A stretch of 64,000 nucleotides of DNA from Syntrophorhabdus sp. (GTDB taxonomy: Bacteria; Desulfobacterota; Syntrophorhabdia; Syntrophorhabdales; Syntrophorhabdaceae). Position 1 is the stretch's first letter; each line of letters begins with the position of its first letter. Location of the stretch: NCBI GenBank assembly GCA_012719415.1, contig JAAYAK010000237.1:1-64000 (forward strand), written 5' to 3'. The translations under genes and the position numbers were made by a program. The notes beneath the pieces were generated by a model, which saw nothing but the letters and a program-made list of their open reading frames with translations, searched no databases and was not told the DNA's origin. Positions 24,690 through 32,493 of the stretch are shown piece after piece.

Positions 24690-24827
24690 TTACCTCTGTG
24701 TCCCCTCGCCCTGCGGAGTCTTCAGCAAGTACGTCCTCGGCGCCGAAGGAGGCACGGGACACGTGGTGCACGCACACAGAGCCAGTACGGTCAGCAGGGC
24801 GATGGCAAAAAGGATCGATCGTTTCAT
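24690..24827 (-). CDS. Small lipoprotein
   Basis: 45 residues: MKRSILFAIALLTVLALCAC is a lipoprotein signal with a lipobox (ALCAC). The mature part is short and Pro-rich with two further cysteines. It ends eight bases before the VKOR start, within the operon. No family recognised. Confidence 0.6.
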   Translation of the reverse strand: MKRSILFAIALLTVLALCACTTCPVPPSAPRTYLLKTPQGEGTQR

Positions 24828-24852
24828 ATTACCTCTCAACAGTTGGGATAGC

Positions 24853-25272
24853 TTACCTCGAAGAAGACATTTTTTCCAGAACAGCTTTCAAAACAATGCC
24901 TGTTTCGTCGGGCAGTCTATCGAAGCTGTGGACCTTCGCTATGCCGAGGTCGGTGACGACAAAATACAGTGACGGCTCGATGGCATACTTCTCCAAGGCC
25001 TTTTTCGGGCATCCGGTTGGGCACCTGTCGATGACGACCGTTCGGGCCGCCTTGGCGCTTTCGGTGAAACCCGAAAGGGAGGCTCCGATGCCGGCAAGGT
25101 AGTGGGCATTGCCGAGTCCCTTCCTGCCAAGCTCTATCATCATACTGTTCCACACCTGGCCCGCGTTCGATGCACCCGAGCAGGCGACGACAAGGGTGGG
25201 AGTTTGCGACCCGCAGCAGGCGTCTCCGGCACCGGGATCTGTGGTGCAACATCCGTCCTTCTCTTTCGACAT
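24853..25272 (-). CDS. DGC-domain (putative zinc-binding) protein
   Basis: 139 residues. A Cys-rich head (CC..CC in the first 20 residues) precedes the DGC-type domain: VVACSGASNAGQ near 29-40 and DRCPTGCPKKALE near 81-93, where the family has D-G-C. Such proteins accompany thiol and metalloid-resistance genes. The operon position between the lipoprotein and the small thioredoxin supports a cytoplasmic metal or thiol role. Confidence 0.8.
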   Translation of the reverse strand: MSKEKDGCCTTDPGAGDACCGSQTPTLVVACSGASNAGQVWNSMMIELGRKGLGNAHYLAGIGASLSGFTESAKAARTVVIDRCPTGCPKKALEKYAIEPSLYFVVTDLGIAKVHSFDRLPDETGIVLKAVLEKMSSSR

Positions 25273-25289
25273 ACCGTTATCTTCTCTTT

Positions 25290-25520
25290 CTACAAGAATT
25301 TCTTGATCTCTTCCACGGAAAGGACCTTTCCGACGCTCTTCACCACGCCATCGACAGCCAGAGCCGGCGTCATCATAACGCCGTAGTTCATGATATCGTT
25401 GATATTCTGAACCTTTTCGATCTCGAACTCCACACCGGCATCCCTGGCCGCTTTCTCAGCGTTCTCCGTGAGTTTCATACACTTGGCACAGCCTGTGCCG
25501 AGAATCTGAATTTTCTTCAT
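25290..25520 (-). CDS. Small thioredoxin-like redox protein (TM0996/MTH895 type)
   Basis: 76 residues from ATG 25520, which has AAGGAGG at a seven-base spacing; a GTG at 25529 overlaps that RBS. The active site is CAKC in LGTGCAKCMKL near residues 10-13, and the chain has the MTPALAVDG cis-Pro loop. These minimal thioredoxins often sit beside arsenic permeases. It lies 16 bases after the permease stop. Confidence 0.9.
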   Translation of the reverse strand: MKKIQILGTGCAKCMKLTENAEKAARDAGVEFEIEKVQNINDIMNYGVMMTPALAVDGVVKSVGKVLSVEEIKKFL

Positions 25521-25536
25521 TTCCTTCACCTCCTTT

Positions 25537-26826
25537 TCATTCGATGATCCACCCGTACAGCATGCCCGCGAAGGTGTAGAGCAATACGACGTACACTATG
25601 AAGACGGCGGTCTTTTTCGTGCCAAGGACGGTCCGGATGACGATCATGCTCGGTAGGGAAAGGGCGGGCCCTGCGAGAAGCAATGAGAGGGCGGGGCCCT
25701 GACCCATCCCGGAGCCCAGAAGCCCCTCAACGATGGGCACCTCTGTCAGTGTCGCGAAGTACATGAAGGCACCCACGATCGACGCGAAGAGGTTGGGGAG
25801 AAAACCATTGCCCCCGACCAATGCGGCAATCCACCGGGACGGGATGATCCCGTTGTCCGTCCCCGGCATGCCGAGGAGAAATCCCGCAACCACAACCCCG
25901 CCCAGCAGCAGGGGTGCTATCATGAGAGCGTACATCCAGGTTGAGTCGATCCAGCTTTTGGTCTCGTCCGACGAGGTCTTCGTTACCCACACGACCCCCG
26001 CGATGCCGGCCGAGAAAGGTAGAAGAGGCCACTTCGGGAAGAGAAGCGCAAGGACGAGAACGACGGCGCCGATTATCACGGTGGGTAGGGGTTTTGCTCC
26101 GAACCACCTCACAATAACAAAACCGAAGAGGATGCCGAAGAGACCGGTGACGTACCACTTTGCCACATATATGCCATACCACAGCCCCGCTTCCTCCATC
26201 GGCTTTCCCCAGTTCGCGAAAACGAGGATGCCGATCATGGACGCCATGTAGACGACGTCCTGCCAGAGCTTTCTCTTCGGCTCTTCCTCAGGCATGCAGA
26301 CAGCCTGTTTGGAGGCCTCTTCCTTTCGGAAGGTGACGGCCATGAGAAGTCCTATCACGTAGGCGAACAGGACCGCGCCGATGGCCCGTGCCAGACCGAT
26401 CTTCCACCCCAGGACCTTGGCGGACAGAACGATGGCGAGGACATTGATGGCGGGTCCCGAGTACAGGAACGAGGTGGCGGGTCCCACGCCTGCCCCCATC
26501 CGGTATATGCCGGCGAAAAGGGGCAGAACGGTGCAGGAGCAAACGGCGAGCACGGTACCCGAAACGGATGCCACCGAATAGGAGAGACACTTGTTCGCCG
26601 CCGGGCCGAGGTACTTCATAACCGATGCCTGGGAGACGAAGACCGAGATGGCACCGGCGATGAAAAAGGCCGGTACGAGGCACAGCAGTACATGCTTCTG
26701 CGCGTAGTCCTGGAGCATATAGAAAGATTCCAGGATGGCCTTCTGGACCGATACGCTTTCAAAGGGAATGAAATAAGCGGCGATAAAGGCCCCGAGGAGT
26801 ATGAGAAATTTGTATATGTCTTTCAT
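25537..26826 (-). CDS. Permease of the DUF318/UPF0718 (ArsP-like) family
   Basis: 429 residues, about ten membrane helices. Two homologous halves are visible, the first with the motif CSCTVLPLFAGIYRMGAGVGPATSFLYSGPAIN broken here by the 20-residue limit as CSCTVLPLFAGI and GVGPATSFLYSGPAIN. Family members export methylated or inorganic arsenicals or other metals. It follows the ArsR gene by 11 bases and precedes the small thioredoxin. Substrate is inferred from context. Confidence 0.85.
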   Translation of the reverse strand: MKDIYKFLILLGAFIAAYFIPFESVSVQKAILESFYMLQDYAQKHVLLCLVPAFFIAGAISVFVSQASVMKYLGPAANKCLSYSVASVSGTVLAVCSCTVLPLFAGIYRMGAGVGPATSFLYSGPAINVLAIVLSAKVLGWKIGLARAIGAVLFAYVIGLLMAVTFRKEEASKQAVCMPEEEPKRKLWQDVVYMASMIGILVFANWGKPMEEAGLWYGIYVAKWYVTGLFGILFGFVIVRWFGAKPLPTVIIGAVVLVLALLFPKWPLLPFSAGIAGVVWVTKTSSDETKSWIDSTWMYALMIAPLLLGGVVVAGFLLGMPGTDNGIIPSRWIAALVGGNGFLPNLFASIVGAFMYFATLTEVPIVEGLLGSGMGQGPALSLLLAGPALSLPSMIVIRTVLGTKKTAVFIVYVVLLYTFAGMLYGWIIE

Positions 26827-26837
26827 ATGATCGCCCT

Positions 26838-27158
26838 CTATCTTTTACAGAGGCACACCTGCTGTCTGCGGACATTGTTCTCGATCACTGCGGTGACACA
26901 GCAAAAAAAATCGGTCACGCAGGGCACTTCCAGCCTGTAGATCATGTCCGCGCCGGTCTTTTGAGACGTGATGATGCCGGCTTCTTTGAGGACGAGCAGG
27001 TGCTTTGAAACGGTGGACTTGTCCAACGTGAAGAGACTGAATATCTCGGAAAAAGACCGTGTGCCGTCTTTTAGAAACTCTATCATCATGAGTCTCACCG
27101 GGTGACCCATGGCCTTGATGATGTTGCTTCGTATTTCCGCTTCTTCCATTGTTATCAT
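26838..27158 (-). CDS. ArsR-family repressor with Cys-rich tail
   Basis: 106 residues from ATG 27158 (RBS GAGGAGA); an in-frame extension upstream would run through the operator and is rejected. The winged HTH is clear (MGHPVRLMMIEFL, LDKSTVSKHLLVLKEAG). It lacks the classical ELCVCDL metal site. Instead the C-terminus carries CVTDFFCC and CLCKR, a plausible alternative metalloid site. It heads the minus operon and probably binds the palindrome over its own -10. Confidence 0.9.
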   Translation of the reverse strand: MITMEEAEIRSNIIKAMGHPVRLMMIEFLKDGTRSFSEIFSLFTLDKSTVSKHLLVLKEAGIITSQKTGADMIYRLEVPCVTDFFCCVTAVIENNVRRQQVCLCKR

Positions 27159-27176
27159 AGCGTCTCCTCTTGCATC

Positions 27177-27212
27177 GTTGGTCAATATACCAACAGACCA
27201 ATAAGTAATCAA
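27177..27212 (-). promoter_or_regulatory. ArsR operator embedded in its own promoter
   Basis: Minus strand -35 TTGATT (27212-27207), 17-base spacer, -10 TATATT (27189-27184). The -10 lies inside the perfect inverted repeat GTTGGT-N6-ACCAAC (27177-27194). A second, wider repeat TTGGTC-N12-GACCAA (27178-27201) shares the left half. A repressor bound here would block RNA polymerase directly. Confidence 0.7.
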
Positions 27213-27305
27213 GGAATTTCTTTCACGGTCTTTTTCATTGACAGCGGGAGACTTTTAGTCTTTATTCTTATATCCGTTTAAGCAGATAGATGCGGGCGGT
27301 GAGAG

Positions 27306-27737
27306 ATGGAAGACATAGCGCAGATATACAAGGCACTCTCCGAGCAGATGCGATTGCGCATACTCATGCTTCTCACCCACGGGGAGCTCTGTGTGTGCGA
27401 CCTGATGGCGGTCCTCGAGGAACCGCAGTCGAAGGTGTCGCGTCACGTGGCGTATCTGAAGAACTCGGGACTCATAAAGGGCAGGAGGGTCGGCACGTGG
27501 ATGCACTACTTCCTGAAGGAACCCCTTGAGGGGCTGGCCGCGGCACATGTCGAGTTCCTCAAAAGGGAATTGTCCGGTCTCGGCTGGGCACGGGATGATA
27601 TGGAAAAGATGAAGGAGGTACAGGCGAGGAAACTTTGCGAAGCGCCGCCTGTAACCAACAAGCGTGCTTCAGGGACGACAGGGACGGCCGCCGCAGGTAA
27701 GACAGGGAACAAAGGGAAGAAAAAAGCGAATTCCTGA
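27306..27737 (+). CDS. arsR: ArsR-family As(III)-responsive repressor
   Basis: 143 residues. The classical metal-binding motif ELCVCDL is present near 35-41, followed by the HTH SKVSRHVAYLKNSGLI. A low-complexity Lys/Ala/Thr tail (from about 118) is added. It is the first gene of the plus-strand arsenic operon and lies 16 bases before the ACR3 gene. The two ArsR genes are divergent, each heading its own operon. A TTGACA box at 27239-27244 may be part of its promoter. Confidence 0.92.
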   Translation: MEDIAQIYKALSEQMRLRILMLLTHGELCVCDLMAVLEEPQSKVSRHVAYLKNSGLIKGRRVGTWMHYFLKEPLEGLAAAHVEFLKRELSGLGWARDDMEKMKEVQARKLCEAPPVTNKRASGTTGTAAAGKTGNKGKKKANS

Positions 27738-27752
27738 AGGAGACATGAAGCG

Positions 27753-28847
27753 ATGACCTCCGAACACTTGAGCAAAAGACTTTCCTTCCTCGACAGGTTT
27801 CTGACGTTGTGGATCTTTCTTGCGATGTTCATCGGGGTCGGTTGGGGGTATTTTTTTCCGGGGGTTGTCGGTTTCTGGAACCGGTTCCAGAGCGGGACCA
27901 CCAACATCCCCATAGCCATGGGCCTTATCCTCATGATGTACCCGCCGCTGGCGAAGGTGAAATACGAAGAATTGGGGGAGGTTTTCAAGAACTGGAGGGT
28001 TCTCGTTCTCTCCCTTATGCAGAACTGGGTGGTGGGACCCATACTGATGTTCATTCTTGCCATCGCATTTCTGAGAGGTTACCCCGAATACATGGTCGGC
28101 CTTATCATGATCGGGCTCGCCCGGTGCATCGCCATGGTCATCGTTTGGAACGACCTGGCAAAGGGCGACACCGAGTACTGCGCCGGTCTTGTCGCCTTCA
28201 ATTCGATCTTCCAGGTCCTGTTCTTCTCTGTGTACGCGTATATCTTCATAACCGTCCTGCCTCCGCTTATGGGACTCAAAGGTGTGGTTGTCGATATCAC
28301 CATCGGCCAGATAGCTGAGAGTGTTTTTATCTACCTGGGCATACCCTTCATCGCGGGGGTTGTCACGCGCTTTGTACTTATCAAGGTCAAGGACAAGACA
28401 TGGTACCACGAGAGGTTCATACCGAAGATAAGCCCCATAACGCTCGTCGCGTTGCTTTTCACCATACTTGTCATGTTCTCCCTGAAGGGTGAGTACATCG
28501 TGAAGATCCCGATGGACGTCGTGCGCATCGCCATACCCCTTCTTGTCTACTTTGTTTTCATGTTCGTCGTTTCCTTCTACATTAGCGCGAAGGCGAGAGC
28601 GCATTACGGCCAGGCCGCCACCCTGTCTTTCACCGCGGCGTCAAACAACTTCGAACTCGCCATAGCGGTCGCGGTGGCCGTCTTCGGGATCAACTCGGGA
28701 CAGGCCTTCGCCGCCGTCATCGGCCCCCTTGTCGAGGTGCCGGTGCTGATCAATTTGGTTCACCTGTCGCTATGGATCAAGAAGAGATACTTCCCCTACG
28801 CGGTGGAAACGCCCACGGGTGTTTGTTATGTGTCCTGCAAGGATTGA
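27753..28847 (+). CDS. acr3: ACR3-type arsenite efflux pump
   Basis: 364 residues, ten membrane helices. ACR3 hallmarks include [19 protein letters not shown] with the essential Cys near residue 130 and the [17 protein letters not shown] segment in the second half. It extrudes arsenite or antimonite using the proton gradient. It is encoded directly after the As(III)-responsive ArsR. Length is normal. Confidence 0.95.
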   Translation: MTSEHLSKRLSFLDRFLTLWIFLAMFIGVGWGYFFPGVVGFWNRFQSGTTNIPIAMGLILMMYPPLAKVKYEELGEVFKNWRVLVLSLMQNWVVGPILMFILAIAFLRGYPEYMVGLIMIGLARCIAMVIVWNDLAKGDTEYCAGLVAFNSIFQVLFFSVYAYIFITVLPPLMGLKGVVVDITIGQIAESVFIYLGIPFIAGVVTRFVLIKVKDKTWYHERFIPKISPITLVALLFTILVMFSLKGEYIVKIPMDVVRIAIPLLVYFVFMFVVSFYISAKARAHYGQAATLSFTAASNNFELAIAVAVAVFGINSGQAFAAVIGPLVEVPVLINLVHLSLWIKKRYFPYAVETPTGVCYVSCKD

Positions 28848-28973
28848 AAGGGAATTGCGCGGACCGTTTATACTATCCGCGTATGTCGGAAGACAGGTAC
28901 AGGGGCCGGCTTTTGTGTCCATCGCCGCGAGCGAAGCAGCCGGTTCCAGGCCTGAACAAAAGGAGGCCTGTGA

Positions 28974-29099
28974 GTGAAAATGCTTCTTGTAATTGCCATT
29001 GTTATGCTTGCCTGGGTGACCCTGTATTCCTGTTCCCCGGGCTGCAAATGCGGCGTACCGGCGCCTGATAAACGGCAAGGAGTTCAGGATGAAAAATAG
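28974..29099 (+). CDS. Small lipoprotein in the arsenic operon
   Basis: 41 residues from GTG 28974, with GGAGG at seven bases; an ATG lies two codons later. The leader MKMLLVIAIVMLAWVTLYSC ends in a lipobox (LYSC), followed by C..C.C. It overlaps the next gene by 11 bases. A short Cys-rich lipoprotein before a periplasmic thioredoxin suggests a thiol role, which is inference. Confidence 0.6.
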   Translation: MKMLLVIAIVMLAWVTLYSCSPGCKCGVPAPDKRQGVQDEK

Positions 29100-29550
29100 G
29101 TCCATGATACTCTGCATGATCATCTTCACCATGCTGTCGTGGGCCATTATGGCATCGACCGCCGTTGCCTCGGATGAGGCCATGGCAGGTCGAAAGGTCT
29201 CCTCGACCTCGAAGGGTCCCGCGGTTCCTCCCGCCGCCGTGCGGTACCCGGCGCTGGTCGATGTCGGATCGAAACAGTGCATCCCCTGCAAGATGATGGA
29301 GCCCATCCTGGAGGAACTGAAGGTTGAATACGCGGGTGTTCTCCGCGTCGAGTTCATCGATGTCCAGGTGGACCCTGAGACCGCCGTGAAACTGGGCGTG
29401 AGGGGAATACCGACGCAGATCTTCTATGATGCTTCAGGGAAGGAGCGTTACCGGCACATGGGATACATATCAAAGGAGAACATTCTCGCAGCCTTCAAGA
29501 AGCTCGGGGTCGCTCTGGTGAGGAAGGACGGCGGGAAGAAGGGTAAGTGA
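29089..29550 (+). CDS. Periplasmic thioredoxin-like protein
   Basis: 153 residues with a signal peptide (about 1-26). The active site is CIPC in KQCIPCKMMEP near residue 64, and RGIPTQIFYDASG gives the cis-Pro loop. Its stop overlaps the GTG of the CcdA-like gene. The pair would move reducing power to the periplasm: the CcdA-like protein reduces this thioredoxin. In this operon it may support metalloid handling. Confidence 0.88.
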   Translation: MKNRSMILCMIIFTMLSWAIMASTAVASDEAMAGRKVSSTSKGPAVPPAAVRYPALVDVGSKQCIPCKMMEPILEELKVEYAGVLRVEFIDVQVDPETAVKLGVRGIPTQIFYDASGKERYRHMGYISKENILAAFKKLGVALVRKDGGKKGK

Positions 29551-30245
29551 TCGAGAAGGTTTTCATAGTGCTGACGAGCGCCGTTGAGGGGACCCCCGCC
29601 ATCGCGCTCGGGGCATCCTTCCTCTGGGGAATCCTGAGCCTTGTACTCAGCCCTTGCCATCTATCGAGCATTCCCCTGATCGTGGGCTTCATCGACGAGC
29701 AGGGCCGAACGTCGCCCAGGAGAGCTTTCTACACCGCTTCCCTGTTCTCGTCGGGGATCATGATAAGTATCGGGCTCATCGGGCTTGTCACGGCAACGGC
29801 GGGACGGATGATGGGCGACGTGGGCCGCTACGGCAATTACTTCGTTGCCCTCGTTTTCTTTCTCGTCGGGCTCCATCTTGTCGGCGTCATACCCATGCCC
29901 TGGTCCGGGCCGGGCAATGTAGATATGAAGAGGAGAGGCCTTCTTGCCGCCTTTATCCTGGGGGCCGTGTTCGGTGTGGCCCTTGGCCCCTGCACCTTCG
30001 CTTACATGGCGCCCATGCTCAGCATAACCTTTCAACTCTCCGCAACAAAGATATGGTACGGGATCCTTCTCCTCCTTGCCTACGCGGTGGGTCATTGCTC
30101 GATCATCGTCCTTGCCGGCACCTTCACCGAGGCTGTTCAGAACTATCTCAACTGGAATGAGCGGTCCATGGGGGCGAGGATCGTGAAGATAGTCTGCGGG
30201 GTCCTCGTCATATGTGGCGGGATCTACCTGGTCTACACCGCGTGA
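29547..30245 (+). CDS. CcdA/DsbD-type transmembrane electron carrier
   Basis: 232 residues, six membrane helices. The redox cysteines are in SLVLSPCHLSSIPLI (helix 1) and VALGPCTFAYMAP (helix 4), the CcdA pattern. The GTG start overlaps the thioredoxin stop. It carries electrons from cytoplasmic thioredoxin across the membrane to the periplasmic thioredoxin partner. Length is normal. Confidence 0.9.
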   Translation: MIEKVFIVLTSAVEGTPAIALGASFLWGILSLVLSPCHLSSIPLIVGFIDEQGRTSPRRAFYTASLFSSGIMISIGLIGLVTATAGRMMGDVGRYGNYFVALVFFLVGLHLVGVIPMPWSGPGNVDMKRRGLLAAFILGAVFGVALGPCTFAYMAPMLSITFQLSATKIWYGILLLLAYAVGHCSIIVLAGTFTEAVQNYLNWNERSMGARIVKIVCGVLVICGGIYLVYTA

Positions 30246-30371
30246 AACAGACGCTGGAAACGCTCCGGGCACGTCCCGGGTTGAAAAGAGGGGAAGAAAG
30301 GCTTAGTGTGAAGGCATGGCATCCCTTCGTTACGCGTTCCCGGGGAGATCGATCAAAATGGAGGTGGGGTA

Positions 30372-30827
30372 ATGGAGAAGCCGAGGGTCCTTTTTGTGTG
30401 TATCCATAACAGCGCGAGAAGCCAGATGGCCGAAGCGTTTGTCAACAGGCTGGCAGGAGACCGGTTTCACGCGGAAAGCGCGGGGATGGAGCCCGGCGTG
30501 CTGAACCCTCTCGCCGTAGAGGTGATGAAGGAAGAGGGGATCGACATATCCGGCAACAGGACGAAGAGTGTCTTTGAGAAGTACAGGAGGGGAGAGTTGT
30601 ATTCGTACGTGGTCACCGTCTGCGACGAGGCGAGTGCCGAGGCCTGCCCCATTTTCCCGGGACTCAGGACCCACACGCTCCACTGGAGCTTCGAGGACCC
30701 CGCGTTGTTTACCGGTTCTTTTGTCGAGAAGCTTGAAAAGACGCGTCGCGTTCGCGATGCCATAAAGAGAAGGGTCCTGCAGTTCATGGAAGAGGCGGGC
30801 CCTGACAAAGGTGAGGGAGGCTCGTGA
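30372..30827 (+). CDS. arsC: Thioredoxin-coupled arsenate reductase ArsC
   Basis: 151 residues of the low-molecular-weight phosphatase type. The P-loop CIHNSARS (residues 10-17) holds the nucleophilic Cys and Arg; ESAGMEPG and [14 protein letters not shown] provide the later redox cysteines, and the DPA general-acid region follows. It reduces arsenate to arsenite for export by ACR3. RBS is GGAGGTGGGG. Translation runs into the DsrE-like gene. Confidence 0.95.
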   Translation: MEKPRVLFVCIHNSARSQMAEAFVNRLAGDRFHAESAGMEPGVLNPLAVEVMKEEGIDISGNRTKSVFEKYRRGELYSYVVTVCDEASAEACPIFPGLRTHTLHWSFEDPALFTGSFVEKLEKTRRVRDAIKRRVLQFMEEAGPDKGEGGS

Positions 30828-31174
30828 TGAAGAAGGTAGTCCTGTTCGCCTTCAACGGTGAACCCATGTGTTTTGTCCATGTGTTGCTCAATGCCGTCAA
30901 CATGAAGACGGCGGGATATGATGTGAAGGTGGTGATAGAAGGGGCGGCCACGAAGCTTATTCCCGACCTGGTCGAAGAGGGCAATCCCGTTGCCGTCCTG
31001 TACCGCAACGCCAGGGAAAAGGGGCTCATAGAAGGGGCCTGCAAGGCCTGCGCCAACAAGATGGGTTCCCTGAAGGCAGCGGAGGAGCAGGGATTGCGCC
31101 TCCTTGATGATATGTCGGGCCATCCTGGTATGGCCCGTTATATCAACAACGGGTACGAGGTTATAACCTTCTAA
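30827..31174 (+). CDS. DsrE-like small sulfur-relay protein
   Basis: 115 residues from ATG 30827, which overlaps the arsC stop by one base and has GGAGG at six bases. The fold pattern (VVLFAFNGEPMCFVHVLLNA, DVKVVIEGAA, CKACANKMGS) matches the DsrE/YchN-like family; the Cys pair near residue 67 sits where sulfur carriers bear their active Cys. Role in arsenic resistance is not established. Confidence 0.75.
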   Translation: MKKVVLFAFNGEPMCFVHVLLNAVNMKTAGYDVKVVIEGAATKLIPDLVEEGNPVAVLYRNAREKGLIEGACKACANKMGSLKAAEEQGLRLLDDMSGHPGMARYINNGYEVITF

Positions 31175-31201
31175 CCCCGTCCACGTAGGACCCGACCGGT
31201 A

Positions 31202-31432
31202 CTAGCCGGAACAGCAGCCGCCCGGTGTACCGCAGGAACCGGGGGAACCGCAGCAACCTCCGAGATTGGGCATGGAAGACGAGCCCGATGAAGCGGAGGT
31301 ATTGTGGGCGGACATGAGCTTCGTCAGCTTCGTGCCACCGCATGACCGGCAGGCCACTTCCTCATCCGCGGAGAAGACGATGAATTCGCTTACGGCCCCG
31401 CAGTCCTCACATTTGTATTCGTAGATCGGCAT
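31202..31432 (-). CDS. FmdB-type zinc-ribbon protein
   Basis: 76 residues. MPIYEYKCEDCG and CRSCGG supply the four Cys ligands; the C-terminus is Gly/Ser/Cys-rich (GGCCGSPGSCGTPGGCCSG). It lies ten bases after the NifX-like gene on the same strand, RBS AAGGAG. Family members are putative regulators. Confidence 0.88.
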   Translation of the reverse strand: MPIYEYKCEDCGAVSEFIVFSADEEVACRSCGGTKLTKLMSAHNTSASSGSSSMPNLGGCCGSPGSCGTPGGCCSG

Positions 31433-31441
31433 ATGTTCTCC

Positions 31442-31819
31442 TTAATGATGGGCGCATCCGCCGGCATGCCCGGCGCAGGTGCGATCGATGGTCAGCTCGG
31501 GAAGCTTGTTCTCGCTGAAAAGGGCAAGATTGTCCTTTATCGTCGTCCCCGTGGCCTTGAAGACCTTAATGCCCTTCGCGTTGAGCCCCATGAGAGCCCC
31601 GGCGCCGATGCCTCCAACGACTACGGCGTCCACCTCTGTCCCGCCGATCGCCTTGATCGGATTACAGGCGCCGTGGATGTGGTCGGCATCGCGGTTGACC
31701 ACCGTCGAAACGTCGTTGCCTTCCGTGTTGACAACAACAAAAGCCGGCGCGGAGCCGAAATGATTGTAAACGGTGCTTTCAACGCCTTCGTCTTTCAGGA
31801 CCGCAAAGCATATCTTCAT
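31442..31819 (-). CDS. NifX-fold (Nitro_FeMo-Co) protein
   Basis: 125 residues. The NifX/NifB-C-terminal type domain is marked by ESTVYNHFGSAPAFVVV, then VDAVVVGGIGAGALMGLNAKGIKVF. It ends in a Cys/His tail (CAGHAGGCAHH) that could hold metal. The ATG overlaps the stop of the DUF134 gene. It is one of six NifX-fold domains in the window. No nitrogenase genes are present, so a nif role is unlikely. Confidence 0.88.
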   Translation of the reverse strand: MKICFAVLKDEGVESTVYNHFGSAPAFVVVNTEGNDVSTVVNRDADHIHGACNPIKAIGGTEVDAVVVGGIGAGALMGLNAKGIKVFKATGTTIKDNLALFSENKLPELTIDRTCAGHAGGCAHH

Positions 31820-32118
31820 GGTGTTCCTCCTGTTACTGTTTCTTCAGAGTCTATCCTCAGGGCCTTACCGTGGAGGATGGCGTCGGCGACCTTCCGGTGC
31901 GCCGCCTCCACGATCCTGCCGAAGGTTGCCCGCGAGATGTTCATCTGCCTCGCCGCTTCTTCCTGGTAGAGCCCCTCGACATCGGCAAGGCGAAGGGCTT
32001 CAAGCTCATCCATTTGCAGGGTGACCTCTTCAAGGTCTGTGAGGGGTGTGCCGCGGGGCTTGAAGCAATCCGACTCCAGTTTGCAGCATACGCACCTGCA
32101 TTTCCTCGGGCGAGACAT
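31816..32118 (-). CDS. DUF134/UPF0251 HTH regulator
   Basis: 100 residues. A Cys-rich N-terminus (CRCVCCKLESDC) precedes the HTH QEEAARQMNISRATFGRIVEAA. These proteins regularly precede NifX-type genes. No RBS is visible; the predicted -10 ends six bases before the ATG, so the message may be leaderless. The palindrome over its promoter is the probable operator. Confidence 0.88.
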   Translation of the reverse strand: MSRPRKCRCVCCKLESDCFKPRGTPLTDLEEVTLQMDELEALRLADVEGLYQEEAARQMNISRATFGRIVEAAHRKVADAILHGKALRIDSEETVTGGTP

Positions 32119-32124
32119 GGTGTT

Positions 32125-32153
32125 ATTTTAAGCATATGCTCAAAACAAGTCAA
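32125..32153 (-). promoter_or_regulatory. DUF134 promoter overlapped by a palindrome
   Basis: Minus strand -35 TTGACT (32153-32148), 17-base spacer, -10 TAAAAT (32130-32125). The palindrome TTTTAAGCATATGCTCAAAA (32126-32145) is symmetric at 18 of 20 positions and fills the spacer. Transcription would start at or next to the A of the ATG. Confidence 0.65.
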
Positions 32154-32167
32154 GAGCTCAAGGAAAG

Positions 32168-32326
32168 GTTCAAGGGTTCAAAAGTTCAAGGGTTCAAGGG
32201 TTCAAGGGAAAGACCGCGAAGAAAGACCGGTCGTCAACACAATCACTGGCTGGCGCACCCAAAGCTCTTCCTGAATGTCGCTTGGACTAAATGACCTTGA
32301 ACTCTTGAACTTTTGAACCCTTGAAC
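32168..32326. repeat. Inverted pair of short-period arrays (GTTCAAGG / CTTGAACC)
   Basis: Five 8-base units, GTTCAAGG or variant, run at 32168-32207. A matching array in the opposite orientation lies at about 32297-32326. A 23-base stretch (32168-32190) is repeated perfectly inverted at 32304-32326. The core between them has no gene. Confidence 0.85.
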
Positions 32327-32327
32327 G

Positions 32328-32489
32328 TCATTCGTCTGTTCTTCTGGGTGGTATCTTTGTTCCGCAGAATTTGCAGGTGACTGTCCTGTGTTGTTCGCTC
32401 GGCTTTGTCACCTGCTCACGCCTGCATTTGGGGCACTTTCTCTTGAGATGCAGAACAGTTCCTATCGCTGCGGCCAAAAAGGGGTTCAT
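32328..32489 (-). CDS. Small zinc-ribbon protein
   Basis: 53 residues. CPKC and CKFC 22 residues apart form a probable zinc ribbon; the N-terminus is hydrophobic for 14 residues. The ATG lies four bases after the antiporter stop, so it is cotranscribed. It ends inside the reverse repeat array. No family recognised. Confidence 0.6.
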   Translation of the reverse strand: MNPFLAAAIGTVLHLKRKCPKCRREQVTKPSEQHRTVTCKFCGTKIPPRRTDE

Positions 32490-32493
32490 TGCT

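Noticed and set aside
32168-32326. CRISPR array
   Set aside because: Units are only 8 bases with no unique spacers, and the second array is inverted.
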